Positions 16,629 to 25,087 of a stretch of 64,000 nucleotides of DNA are shown one piece after another. Both the position numbers and the translations under genes were made by a program. The notes under the pieces were generated by a model that was given only the letters and a program-made list of their open reading frames with translations, was not told where the DNA came from and ran no database searches. Where the stretch lies: the NCBI GenBank assembly GCA_023428695.1, contig JAEYWY010000018.1, forward strand, positions 1 through 64,000, in the 5' to 3' direction. Positions within the stretch are counted from its first letter, which is position 1. Each line of letters opens with the position of its first letter. Origin of the DNA: Bacteroidota bacterium. GTDB taxonomy: Bacteria; Bacteroidota; Bacteroidia; Cytophagales; Cyclobacteriaceae.

Positions 16629-18698
16629 ATGTCAGACAAGAACGGAAACGGCTTTCTCAACGAGCTCACCGCCGCTATCGGGAAGAATCTGAGTAATGAA
16701 AATTTTGGTGTTTCCGAGCTGGCGGACTGCATGCACATGAGCCGTTCCAATCTCCTTAGGAAGGTCAAGAAGGAAACGAACCTATCGGTAAGCCAACTCA
16801 TCAGCCAGGTCAGGCTTCAACGCGCAATGGAGTTCCTTCGGACGACCACGATGAACGTTTCGGAAGTGTCGCACGAGGTTGGTTTTGGCAGCAGTTCATA
16901 CTTCATCAAGTGTTTTCGCGAATTTTACGGTTACCCTCCTGGCGAAGTAGGCCGCCGGATGCAGGAAGAGCCGACGGAAAGTCCAACGCCGTCACCTTCG
17001 ATGCCTCCTCCACCAGATAAACGCAATCGGACCACAATCATCGTCGTGGTCATTGCATGCATGGTGTTGGCATTGGGATACACGGCATTCCGATATTTCA
17101 ATGGCGATGCCGCAGATCAAACAGAAAGGTCAATTGCTGTACTGCCATTCAAGAACGACAGCGCGGATTCAACAAACGTGTATCTCATCAATGGGATCAT
17201 GGAGTCGACGTTAGGTAACCTGCAGAAGATCGGTAACCTTCGTGTAATCAGTCGAACGTCAACGGAGAAATACCGGCACTCAAAGAAGACGATTAAAGAA
17301 ATGGCCGATGAACTCAACGTCGACTACTTTGTAGAAGGCAGCGGTCAGAAAATTGATGGGCAGATCTTGTTAAACATTCAACTCGTCGATGCAGTCAATG
17401 ACAGACATCTCTGGTCAAAGCAGTACCGGCGCCGAAGCGTGGATATCTTTTCGCTTCAACAGGAAATTGCGAAAGACATAACAAATGAGATCCACGTCTT
17501 TATCACACCGGATGAAAAAAGCCGGATTGAAAAAGACCCTACCACCAATCTCGTCGCGTACGATCTTTTTCTTAAGGCACTACATCACCTCAATCGTGGT
17601 CATGATACCGACCTGTTGGATGCAGTAAGTCTCCTGGAGGAGGCGATTGTCCATGACCCTCAGTTTGCACTCGCCTATGCCGATGGTGCGATCGCGTATT
17701 ATTACCTGGATATCTTTCATCGGGATAAGAAGTATGAGGAGAAGATGCGGCAGTTCGCAGATAAGGCGTTACTCTACGATCCAAAACTTTCCGAAAGCCT
17801 CGTCGCGAAAGCGTTCGTGTACATTCAGCAAAAAGAATATCGGCTGGCCCTGCCATACCTGGAAAAAGCGCTTGAATACAATCCGAATTCTGGTCTTATC
17901 ATCAATTCACTTGCGGATTTTCATAACCACTACATTCCAAACACCTCGCGATACCTGGAGTTCGCGCTTATGGGAACACGCATCGGTTTTGACGCACGTG
18001 ATTCCCTCACAACGAGTCGCAACTATCTTCGCCTTGCCGATGCACTGCTCCAAACAGGATTCATTGATGAATCGATACAATACCTTGAGAAGTCTCTCGC
18101 CTACGATCCGAATAACTACTACAGTAATTGGGTAAAGCCGTTTGCCAACTATGCCAAAGACCGGGATTTGAAAAAGGCGAAGGCAAGTCTCATGGTACAA
18201 CTGGAGAAAGATAGCTCGAAACTGATCATGCTTGAAGAGATTGGAAAAGTCTGTTATTTAATGCGCGACTATCCCGAGGCGTACCGGTACTACACCGAAT
18301 TCCTCGAACAAAGAGAGAAAGAACAGCTTGATGTTTTCGCCCACGAAAGCATGAAGATTGCACATGTTTTTCAGAAGATGGGATTCGAAGACAAAGCTGC
18401 AGAACAGTTGGAGATCTACGAGCGGTTCGCGGAGAGAGACCGTTCCATCTATCGCTCTCTGCATGCGGCGGCCATTTACGCATACAAGCATGAGTTTGAT
18501 TCGGCCGTTGCCAACCTGAGGGTATTTGCTTCCCAGGATAACTTTCAATACTGGGTCCTTCTCATGAGAATCGATCCGAGCCTGGACAATGTGCGACAAC
18601 ACCCCGAGTTTGAAAAGATCATGACGTCCATTGAAAAGAAATTCTGGGATAATCATAGGCGGCTGAGAGAGATTTTGGAAGAGAAGGCGTTGCTCTGA
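16629..18698 (+). CDS. Membrane-anchored AraC-type regulator with TolB-like and TPR domains
   Basis: 689 residues in one polypeptide. An AraC/XylS helix-turn-helix domain (about 12-110, with RSNLLRKVKKET and EVSHEVGFGSSSYFIKCFRE) is at the N-terminus, the reverse of the usual AraC order. A proline-rich linker (about 115-133) leads to one membrane helix (about 135-156). After it come a TolB/FlgO-like domain (about 168-270, SIAVLPFKNDSADSTNVYLI) and TPR-type repeats to about 660 (PKLSESLVAKAFVYIQQKEY). The layout resembles CadC/ToxR-type regulators that bind DNA inside and sense outside, but with an AraC head. Targets are unknown; the divergent ankyrin-acyltransferase pair is a candidate. Confidence 0.9.
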   Translation: MSDKNGNGFLNELTAAIGKNLSNENFGVSELADCMHMSRSNLLRKVKKETNLSVSQLISQVRLQRAMEFLRTTTMNVSEVSHEVGFGSSSYFIKCFREFYGYPPGEVGRRMQEEPTESPTPSPSMPPPPDKRNRTTIIVVVIACMVLALGYTAFRYFNGDAADQTERSIAVLPFKNDSADSTNVYLINGIMESTLGNLQKIGNLRVISRTSTEKYRHSKKTIKEMADELNVDYFVEGSGQKIDGQILLNIQLVDAVNDRHLWSKQYRRRSVDIFSLQQEIAKDITNEIHVFITPDEKSRIEKDPTTNLVAYDLFLKALHHLNRGHDTDLLDAVSLLEEAIVHDPQFALAYADGAIAYYYLDIFHRDKKYEEKMRQFADKALLYDPKLSESLVAKAFVYIQQKEYRLALPYLEKALEYNPNSGLIINSLADFHNHYIPNTSRYLEFALMGTRIGFDARDSLTTSRNYLRLADALLQTGFIDESIQYLEKSLAYDPNNYYSNWVKPFANYAKDRDLKKAKASLMVQLEKDSSKLIMLEEIGKVCYLMRDYPEAYRYYTEFLEQREKEQLDVFAHESMKIAHVFQKMGFEDKAAEQLEIYERFAERDRSIYRSLHAAAIYAYKHEFDSAVANLRVFASQDNFQYWVLLMRIDPSLDNVRQHPEFEKIMTSIEKKFWDNHRRLREILEEKALL

Positions 18699-18708
18699 TT
18701 CTTAAAGA

Positions 18709-18747
18709 TTCCGTGGCTTCTCTGCGCCTTCCGTGTATTCTGTGTGT
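18709..18747 (+). repeat. Dispersed TTCCGTGG/CTTCTCTGTG-type intergenic repeat, copy B
   Basis: TTCCGTGGCTTCTCTGCGCC followed by TTCCGTGTATTCTGTGTGT, beginning 10 bp after the regulator stop codon. A looser inverted copy (CTCACAGAAAGCACAGACAA) follows at 18758-18777, so the RNA could fold. Copy C is 60 bp further on. Confidence 0.78.
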
Positions 18748-18811
18748 AAAGAAGGGTCTCACAGAAAGCACAGACAATCCGCAGAAAGGGAGACTGCTTG
18801 TGTTTAGAAGG

Positions 18812-18849
18812 TTCCGTGGCTTCTCTGTGCATTCCGTGGATTCTGTGTG
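18812..18849 (+). repeat. Dispersed TTCCGTGG/CTTCTCTGTG-type intergenic repeat, copy C
   Basis: TTCCGTGGCTTCTCTGTGCA followed by TTCCGTGGATTCTGTGTG. It differs from copy B at only a few positions and is followed by an A-run and the inverted piece CTCACGGAAACC. Same orientation as copy B. Confidence 0.8.
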
Positions 18850-18941
18850 CAAAAAAAGCTCACGGAAACCACCAAAGAAAACACTGGTCAGGGAGAGCCG
18901 GAATTTGAAAGTTTTTTCTATTTTTAATGCCCTGTCTGTCT

Positions 18942-19496
18942 ATGGAAGAAAAGATTAATCGTGCCGCCACAATTAAGGCTATCGCCTGGACCTCTATGGT
19001 CTTCTTTTCGATCGCAGGCTATTACGTATTTGCCAACCATTTTGTACCTCCGTTTATGGCATTGACAGATACTAAGTTGGTGGATGCAGACATGGGGATT
19101 GGCGCGAGGAGAGACCTCATTCGAGGAATGATAACGTCAGGAGCAATCATTGTGTTTTTCCTCTTCGCGATATACGGTGCCAACGGTCTCGCGCGCCGAT
19201 CTGTCAACGGACTGGCTATCTATCACGCCACAACACTGTCAATGATTGTTACGCTCATCGGGTTTTCCACGTATTACTGCATCGAAATGGAGCCGTGGAA
19301 TATTCCGGGAAATGCAACCTATTCCGGTCTCCTTCAATTAATGAAAACAGTATCCGTAGCGGTCGCCGAGGTAGTATTCATTTGGCTTTTGACGCGCGCG
19401 AATCTCTTGTTGTGGCGTCTCGAGTACCGGAAAGAGTTTCGGAGCGAAAAGCAACAGGAAGTGCACCTCGCTCCTTCAAGCAGCAAGACCGTGTAA
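18942..19496 (+). CDS. Integral membrane protein of unknown function
   Basis: 184 residues from ATG 18942 (MEEKINRAATIK); an ATG at 18927 would add five residues. Four hydrophobic segments are seen (about 8-32, 57-80, 92-112 and 128-152), ending in a charged cytoplasmic tail (RLEYRKEFRSEKQQEV). No family is recognised. It lies alone downstream of the intergenic repeats and is convergent with the cysteine-cluster gene at 19510, with 13 bp between stop codons. Confidence 0.72.
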   Translation: MEEKINRAATIKAIAWTSMVFFSIAGYYVFANHFVPPFMALTDTKLVDADMGIGARRDLIRGMITSGAIIVFFLFAIYGANGLARRSVNGLAIYHATTLSMIVTLIGFSTYYCIEMEPWNIPGNATYSGLLQLMKTVSVAVAEVVFIWLLTRANLLLWRLEYRKEFRSEKQQEVHLAPSSSKTV

Positions 19497-19509
19497 CGTT
19501 CAAACAAGG

Positions 19510-20271
19510 TTAAACAGGGACTGCAACGTCGTCAAAACCCGGGCGTACGAACGACAACGCTCCAGGGAAAATTGATTTCGTGAGTTTTTCGATGTGTTGG
19601 AGCAAGGCCAGGAAATTCAGCACGGCATCTTCACATTCGGGTAACATCTCATAGACAATTGTCCACGCACATATCGATTTTTCAATTGCAATGAGGGCAA
19701 TTTTCGCAGAGCCATCCGAGTCTTTCTGAAGTCCGTTTTCCTCGGCCCATTTATCAGCCCAAATGTTCGCGTTGATTGCTCGTGCGAGTTTGCTGTGGAT
19801 GAAAGGGAGGTACCACGCGATGATCATTCGGCAATCCTGAAGCTTTTCAATCTGTATGCGTGCACGTGCTTCAGTCAGCAGATTGCAGTTTAACTTTTCG
19901 CTAAGGGTTTCAGCGTACGAAACCAGTGGTGAACCCAGGAGCCATTCCTGCACGTCGCGTGAATAACGGAGACTCTTTGTAAGCAAAGGGTGTACGTTTT
20001 CATGTCCTCGCTCGGAATCGGCCCTCGTATTATCGGCTTTTGAATACAAGCCGGCAGAAGCACCAATTGCTTTCGTGCTCTTCAGGAGAGAACATTGTGT
20101 GATTCGTACATTATGATGTTTTGAACTAATCAGGTCGCCCTGTCGTGCCAGATCGCGATGATTGATTCCGCAGCCTTCGCGTTCATACACCGCACAGCGC
20201 GAAGTGAACTTGCATCGCTCACACCATCGATCACAATAGTTGTAAATCCCGGGAATGTTATTTCTTTCCAT
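19510..20271 (-). CDS. Hypothetical protein with N-terminal Cys4 cluster
   Basis: 253 residues from ATG 20271, chosen because it starts just before the conserved-looking IPGIYNYCDRWCERC. An ATG at 20367 would add 32 arginine-rich residues that look non-coding. Four cysteines at 13, 17, 20 and 26 (C-x3-C-x2-C-x5-C) resemble a zinc or iron-sulfur site. The rest is mainly helical (NLLTEARARIQIEKLQ, WYLPFIHSKLARAINANIW) with no recognised catalytic residues. The protein is soluble. It lies downstream of an MFS transporter gene on the same strand. The function is unknown. Confidence 0.72.
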   Translation of the reverse strand: MERNNIPGIYNYCDRWCERCKFTSRCAVYEREGCGINHRDLARQGDLISSKHHNVRITQCSLLKSTKAIGASAGLYSKADNTRADSERGHENVHPLLTKSLRYSRDVQEWLLGSPLVSYAETLSEKLNCNLLTEARARIQIEKLQDCRMIIAWYLPFIHSKLARAINANIWADKWAEENGLQKDSDGSAKIALIAIEKSICAWTIVYEMLPECEDAVLNFLALLQHIEKLTKSIFPGALSFVRPGFDDVAVPV

Positions 20272-20400
20272 AACAGCACCTGAAATCAGGGGATCAAATA
20301 ATACACATCGGTTCTTGTGGTCGTCGAGTCGTTTCGGGAAACGGCTTCTGATACCAAGGTAGGACATTTTTTGTATTCGGGGATACCTGAAAAATTAGGG

Positions 20401-21642
20401 TCAGCCCTTTCGCGTTGAGAGTAGGCCAAACAAAGGACCCGGAACCAGTGCCCACAAAAGAAAATCTGAGGGAATAATATTTTCCAAACTTAGTATTGTT
20501 TGAATGCTGACTGTGGTTATCGCAAATCCGGCGCACGTCGCAAAGGTCAATGCGGTGCCACGTGTTTCGGCAGGGGCGTTGGCTGCGATAAGTGCGGAAA
20601 ATTGTGGTGAGTCGGCGCAAACTGTGAGACCCCAAATCAATAGGAATGTGACAAACACAAGTTCGTGGGTGTTCCAAAGAAACGGTGAGGCGATACAACA
20701 AAGTCCGGATATGAGTAGCGCAGCCCTCGCGACGATATTGCTACCGGTTGAAAGGGATATCTTTCCTCCGAGCCAACAGCCCACGCCGCCAATGGCTATC
20801 GTCAAAAACGATAAAAGTGGAAGCGACATGCTTATATCTGTATGAGCTGCCATATAGCGTCGCAGTATCCAGGGTACAAATGCCCAGAAGGTGTAGAGTT
20901 CCCACATGTGACCGAAGTATCCGAACAATGGTGATCGAAATTTTGGTGAACGAAGTGCTGATGCGAGATGCCTGAATGAAAATCGTGCACTTCTCTTTTG
21001 AAACGGGCCATCGGGTACAAGGTACCAGAGTAATAGTCCTCCGGTCAGTGCGATCATTGAAATAGCCGGCAACAAATGTGTGGGATGCTGAAGTGTGTCA
21101 AATCCGCGAAGCGCATGTGGCAGAGCCGTGCCCAGAACAAGTGCGCCAACAAGTGAGCCGAGCCAGTCGCCGAGTCCATGTTCCCTCCAGTCGGCGGCGA
21201 TCTTCATCCCGACAGGATAAATTCCTCCAAGGAAAATGCCGGTCAGGAACCGACTGGTGAATGCGAGGTGGAATGCTTCGACGTTGACGAGCAGAATCAG
21301 ATTTGCAAGTGCGCCGCCAATCGTACTCAGAAGAAACAATTTCGATGGAGAGATTCGGTCGGCTAATCCGATGAGTGTGACCACGAGCGTACCGCTGATG
21401 AATCCGAGTTGGACCGCTGTCGTGAGATGACCGGCGGATCCGTCGGGCCAGTGAGGGTTTGCCAACGAGAGGACTACTGCATTACCGGCAAACCACAATG
21501 AAGTGCCGCAAAACTGCGCCAGTACGATAACGCTGAAAACGCGGGTTGTGCTTGGCTGACGTTCGGAACGTTTAATTCTTTCCAAGTCGCTCGACGTGGG
21601 TGACAAAGTATTTGGTGTCGCCGCGCCACGGGAATCTTGCAT
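20401..21642 (-). CDS. MFS transporter
   Basis: Up to 413 residues with about twelve membrane helices. RVFSVIVLAQFCGTSLWFAG starts helix 1, and SRFLTGIFLGGIYPVGMKIA carries the arginine/glycine pattern of the major facilitator superfamily. Substrate specificity cannot be read; the general shape recalls CynX/NimT-like exporters. ATG 21642 overlaps the upstream gene by 71 bp. TTG 21585 would start just 14 residues before helix 1 and overlap by 14 bp, and is a credible alternative. The protein lies between the conserved gene at 21572-21994 and the cysteine-cluster gene and may be co-transcribed with both. Confidence 0.85.
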   Translation of the reverse strand: MQDSRGAATPNTLSPTSSDLERIKRSERQPSTTRVFSVIVLAQFCGTSLWFAGNAVVLSLANPHWPDGSAGHLTTAVQLGFISGTLVVTLIGLADRISPSKLFLLSTIGGALANLILLVNVEAFHLAFTSRFLTGIFLGGIYPVGMKIAADWREHGLGDWLGSLVGALVLGTALPHALRGFDTLQHPTHLLPAISMIALTGGLLLWYLVPDGPFQKRSARFSFRHLASALRSPKFRSPLFGYFGHMWELYTFWAFVPWILRRYMAAHTDISMSLPLLSFLTIAIGGVGCWLGGKISLSTGSNIVARAALLISGLCCIASPFLWNTHELVFVTFLLIWGLTVCADSPQFSALIAANAPAETRGTALTFATCAGFAITTVSIQTILSLENIIPSDFLLWALVPGPLFGLLSTRKG

Positions 21643-21994
21643 ACCGTTTTACAAAATGCAGATTCACGCGTTCACCACTAAGCGACACTTCTTCCAGCGT
21701 CTTGATGACTTCGGTGTTGGACTTTTCGACTGAGAAATCGAAAGCCTCAGAGATGGGACTGGTACCTTTTAATGCACCGAATGTTTCAAGATTGATCTTG
21801 CCTTCATAGGTTTTGAAGACTACGCCTTTTTCACTCAGGCGAAGTACCTTCCCGGCCATCACGCCGGTTTCATATACGCCCCAGTAGTAAAAGCTGAATA
21901 CTCCGGCAGTTCCGGCAACAACCAGTAAAAGAATGATGCGAAGTACTCTTCGGCCTGTTCTTTTTATCTTTTCTCCAAATCCGGCAGTCTCCAT
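21572..21994 (-). CDS. Conserved membrane-anchored hypothetical protein
   Basis: 140 residues. A basic N-terminus precedes one membrane helix (about 18-40, VLRIILLLVVAGTAGVFSFY). A small all-beta domain follows (GVMAGKVLRLSEKGVVFKTYEGKINL, FDFSVEKSNTEVIKTL and RYARFPWRGDTKYFVTHVER). I know this arrangement from Bacteroidota genomes, where it is sometimes misnamed 6-phosphogluconate dehydrogenase; nothing here supports that enzyme. The function is unknown. The gene overlaps the MFS gene that follows. Confidence 0.8.
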   Translation of the reverse strand: METAGFGEKIKRTGRRVLRIILLLVVAGTAGVFSFYYWGVYETGVMAGKVLRLSEKGVVFKTYEGKINLETFGALKGTSPISEAFDFSVEKSNTEVIKTLEEVSLSGERVNLHFVKRYARFPWRGDTKYFVTHVERLGKN

Positions 21995-22054
21995 AGGAAA
22001 GATTTGATATAAATAAAATTACACACAAATGGTGTAATACCTTCTGAACCCGGC

Positions 22055-22089
22055 ACAAAAAAAGTGCTCCGTTGAAGGCGAAGCACTTT
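22055..22089 (-). terminator. Rho-independent terminator after frr
   Basis: On the minus strand, stem AAAGTGCT (22089-22082) pairs with AGCACTTT (22068-22061) around a 13-nt loop and is followed by a T-run. It lies 20 bp after the frr stop codon. Confidence 0.88.
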
Positions 22090-22109
22090 AATGTCTTGTC
22101 GGAGGATGA

Positions 22110-22664
22110 CTAGACAGTCATGATTTCGCCTTCCTTCTTCTTCATTATAGCGTCGATCTTTGCGATGTAATCATCGGTCATTTTCTGAACCTGCTCTTCA
22201 GCATTTTTGACATCGTCTTCGGATGCGCCCTTGATTTTCTTGAGATGTTCGTTCGTTTCCTTGCGTATGCTTCTTACGCTGACACGTCCGTGCTCACATT
22301 CCTGTCCAACCTGTTTAACCAATTGCTTCCGACGTTCTTCGGTAAGCATGGGAATGTTGATGATTACCTGCTGACCATCGTTTTGCGGATTGAGTCCGAG
22401 GTTTGCATTCATGATCGCGCGTTCAATCTCAGGGATCATGTTTTTCTCCCAGGGTTTAACGAAGATTGTACGCGCATCGGGTGTTGTAAGTGAAGCAACT
22501 TGCTGTAGCGGCGTCATGGCGCCGTAGTAACTTACCTGGATGCCATCGAGCATGGTTGGATTGGCTTTTCCTGCGCGGATTTTCGTGAGTTCGTGTGCGC
22601 AGTGATTTACTGCCTTCGTCATTAGTTCGCGGGCGTCATCAAGGTATAGTTCTATTTCTTCCAT
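22110..22664 (-). CDS. frr: Ribosome recycling factor
   Basis: 184 residues, standard length. It splits the post-termination ribosome together with EF-G. The three-helix bundle pattern is clear: KIRAGKANPTMLDGI, then PWEKNMIPEIERAIMNANLG, TEERRKQLVKQV and a C-terminal helix KMTDDYIAKIDAIMKKKEGE. It lies 35 bp downstream of pyrH, the classical bacterial pyrH-frr pair, and ends at a terminator. Confidence 0.98.
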   Translation of the reverse strand: MEEIELYLDDARELMTKAVNHCAHELTKIRAGKANPTMLDGIQVSYYGAMTPLQQVASLTTPDARTIFVKPWEKNMIPEIERAIMNANLGLNPQNDGQQVIINIPMLTEERRKQLVKQVGQECEHGRVSVRSIRKETNEHLKKIKGASEDDVKNAEEQVQKMTDDYIAKIDAIMKKKEGEIMTV

Positions 22665-22699
22665 ATCGGGATCGTTTATTTTCGATCAAAACAAAATTA

Positions 22700-23410
22700 T
22701 CAGCTTGCAATCAGGGTACCTGCTGGTTCTCCCTGAACGACTTTTAACAGATTGCCTTTCTTGTTCATATCAAACACGATGATAGGGAGCTTGTTTTCCA
22801 TACAAAGCGTAAAGGCTGTCATATCCATGATGTTCAGGTTCTTTTCGTACGCTTCCTGGAAGGTCAGATTTGAGTATCGCACAGCATCAGGAAACTTCTC
22901 GGGATCTTTAGTGTAAACCCCGTCTACGCGTGTTCCTTTGAGAACAACGTCGGCCTGAACTTCAATGGCTCTCAGACTTGCTGTTGAGTCGGTAGTAAAG
23001 TAAGGATTTCCGATTCCGGCACCGAAAATCACAATACGACCTTTCTCCAGGTGGCGGATCGCACGACGACGGATGAAAGGTTCGCACACCTGCTCCATTT
23101 TTATGCCGGCCATCAGGCGCGTGTACATACCGTGACGTTCAAGCGCGCTTTGCAGTGCCATCGCGTTAATTACTGTTGCCAGCATTCCCATATAATCGCC
23201 CTGCACCCGGTCGATGCCCAACGCTTCGGCCTGCCCCCCTCTGAAAATGTTTCCTCCTCCGATGACGATGGCGATTTCTACACCGTTGTCTTTCAGTGTC
23301 TTAATTTCGGCGCAGTATTGTTCAAGCACATTGGGATCGATATTTGTCGATTTCGACGATCCCTGGAGTGCTTCTCCGCTTAGCTTCAGTAAGATGCGTT
23401 TGTATTTCAC
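22700..23410 (-). CDS. pyrH: UMP kinase
   Basis: 236 residues of the amino-acid-kinase fold. It phosphorylates UMP to UDP with ATP. Family motifs include RILLKLSGEALQG at the N-terminus, IAIVIGGGNIFRG, DRVQGDYMGMLATVINAMAL and IFGAGIGNPYFTTDS. The start codon is GTG 23410 followed by KYKRILLKLSG, which fits the family's usual start. First gene of the pyrH-frr transcript. Confidence 0.98.
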   Translation of the reverse strand: MKYKRILLKLSGEALQGSSKSTNIDPNVLEQYCAEIKTLKDNGVEIAIVIGGGNIFRGGQAEALGIDRVQGDYMGMLATVINAMALQSALERHGMYTRLMAGIKMEQVCEPFIRRRAIRHLEKGRIVIFGAGIGNPYFTTDSTASLRAIEVQADVVLKGTRVDGVYTKDPEKFPDAVRYSNLTFQEAYEKNLNIMDMTAFTLCMENKLPIIVFDMNKKGNLLKVVQGEPAGTLIAS

Positions 23411-23575
23411 AAAAATGGTGTTTGTTTTTTCGCTTTTGGCCGGAAATATACTAACGAACCAGCAATTGGTGTAGCATCACATTCCGCAATGTGGTGCAAA
23501 TATGCCGAGTAAAATCCGAAGTATAAAGGCGCTTTTTGATTTTGGGATGTGATTTTCATTACGCCTGCGCGACCC

Positions 23576-24141
23576 TTACACAAACGCAAGTCTGCTCATT
23601 GTTTCCGGCGTCATGCGGAGGTATGAGGCAATGTATTTCCTGCGAATGATCTGAAAGATGTGCGGACTTCTTTCAAGCAGGCGTTGATACCTTTCAACAG
23701 GCGAAAGCGTGAGCAGTTCAACTTCGCGTTCGATCTTCCCGAGAAGGGCCTGTTCTTCCTGTAATTGCCAGCTTCGCTCCAGCTGTGGGAATGCGTCAAA
23801 TAGCCGGTACAGGTCATTGCGCGCAATATGAAAATCCTGCTGCGCGTAAGTGCCTGAATGTAGTATTGAGAAGGCTGTTGTGAAATGAATGACGGGTATG
23901 AACAAATCAGCTTCCCCGGATATCCGAAACCACACAGATTTCCTCCTCGTTGTTTGGAAAGTAGATGCGAAAACTACCGGAGGCAATGATGTAGAGATTC
24001 GTCTCGCGTTTTCCCGGCTGATCGAGATAGTCGTTTCGCTTCAGTTGAGTGTAATCCGTCCACGCGTTCAGTTAATGCATTGATGGCTTCATCTGCTACT
24101 TTTTCGTGTTGCGAAAACAGTTCGGAAACGCGATGCTCCAC
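23576..24141 (-). pseudogene. Crp/Fnr-family regulator broken by several frameshifts
   Basis: A cyclic-nucleotide-binding-type regulator can be read across this stretch only by changing frame. From about 24141 one frame gives ELFSQHEKVADEAINALTER. Near 24065 it shifts to DYTQLKRNDYLDQPGKRETN and LYIIASGSFRIYFPNNEEE. Near 23928 it shifts to FGYPGKLICSYPSFISQQPS and YYIQALTRSR. Near 23830 it returns to ARNDLYRLFDAFPQLERSW up to the DNA-binding helix RRKYIASYLRMTPETMSRL. The C-terminus ends abruptly near 23585, perhaps by a fourth shift. Neighbouring genes are intact, which argues against a generally poor assembly. The longest intact piece is the 136-residue C-terminal frame at 23576-23986. Confidence 0.85.
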
Positions 24142-24190
24142 CCGTGCTCACCCAAATCGCGCGGAACGTGTATGCTCACAGACCGATTCC

Positions 24191-24964
24191 TTAACGCTCA
24201 AGCAGACTTCCAAGCAGAGAGCTGCCTTCCTTGCCGCTGTTTCGTCCGTACGGTGCAAGCGCCTGAATGAGTTTGCGTATAGGCATGGACTGCAGCCAAA
24301 CCTTGCCGGTACCGCGAAGCGTCGCGAGGAAAATACCTTCGCCTCCGAAGATCATCGATCTTAATCCACCCGCTGTCTGTACGTCGAAATCAATCTGCGG
24401 CTCGAACGCTACAACGCACCCGGTATCCACACGGAGCGTTTCGTTGTTCAGTGTGCGTTCAATCAGCGTGCCGCCTGCGTGGATGAATGCTTTCCCGTCG
24501 CCTTCCAGGCGTTGCAGAATGAAACCTTCTCCGCCCACGAGGCCCGCACCGATCTTTTTGTTAAATGTGATCGTCATTTTCGTTCCAAGGGCAGCACACA
24601 AAAAGCCATCCTTTTGTACAATAAGTTGACGACTTGCCATCTCACTCAGATCAACCGGTATGATTGTTCCCGGATATGGCGCCGAAAAGCCAACCCGCGC
24701 CTTTCGATTGCCGCGGTTGGTGAAGTGAGTCATGAACAAAGATTCTCCCGTCAGAATACGCGAACCTGCAGAGAGCAACTTGTCGAACAAACCCTGGTTT
24801 GCCTGTGAGCCATCGCCCATTTTGGTTTCGAAAGCTATCCCTTCATCCATAAAAAGCATTGCGCCTGCTTCTGCGATGACGGTCTCCATCGGATCGAGTT
24901 CAATCTCTACAATTTGAATGTCATCGCCTTTGATTTCGTAATCAATGTCATGAGAGCGCTTCAT
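24191..24964 (-). CDS. TIGR00266 / AIM24-family protein
   Basis: 257 residues of an all-beta, tubby-like fold family. Typical stretches are VEIELDPMETVIAEAGAMLF, FMTHFTNRGNRKARVGFSAP and FILQRLEGDGKAFIHAGGTL, and a C-terminal glycine-rich GGEGIFLATLRGTGKVWLQS. Yeast AIM24 is mitochondrial; the bacterial proteins have no established role. It is soluble, with no signal peptide. The gene stands alone, with the Crp pseudogene downstream on the same strand. Confidence 0.92.
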   Translation of the reverse strand: MKRSHDIDYEIKGDDIQIVEIELDPMETVIAEAGAMLFMDEGIAFETKMGDGSQANQGLFDKLLSAGSRILTGESLFMTHFTNRGNRKARVGFSAPYPGTIIPVDLSEMASRQLIVQKDGFLCAALGTKMTITFNKKIGAGLVGGEGFILQRLEGDGKAFIHAGGTLIERTLNNETLRVDTGCVVAFEPQIDFDVQTAGGLRSMIFGGEGIFLATLRGTGKVWLQSMPIRKLIQALAPYGRNSGKEGSSLLGSLLER

Positions 24965-25054
24965 ATCTGTTGGGGGTTTGAGGTGGAAAATGCTTTTGTC
25001 AAAAATAGAGGAAATTTATTCTGATAACATCGCCGGTGTGTTCATTTGAACAGA

Positions 25055-25076
25055 TAAAAAAAGGCCTTACGGCCTC
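25055..25076 (-). terminator. Rho-independent terminator (short stem)
   Basis: On the minus strand AGGCC, loop GTAA, GGCCT is followed by a run of seven T (25062-25056). It lies 12 bp after the stop of the 75-residue protein gene. Confidence 0.75.
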
Positions 25077-25087
25077 TTATTTAATTT

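Noticed and set aside
21060..21270. Possible additional small genes antisense to the MFS transporter
   Set aside because: Arg/Ser-rich frames without signals, typical of shadows of a membrane protein gene.
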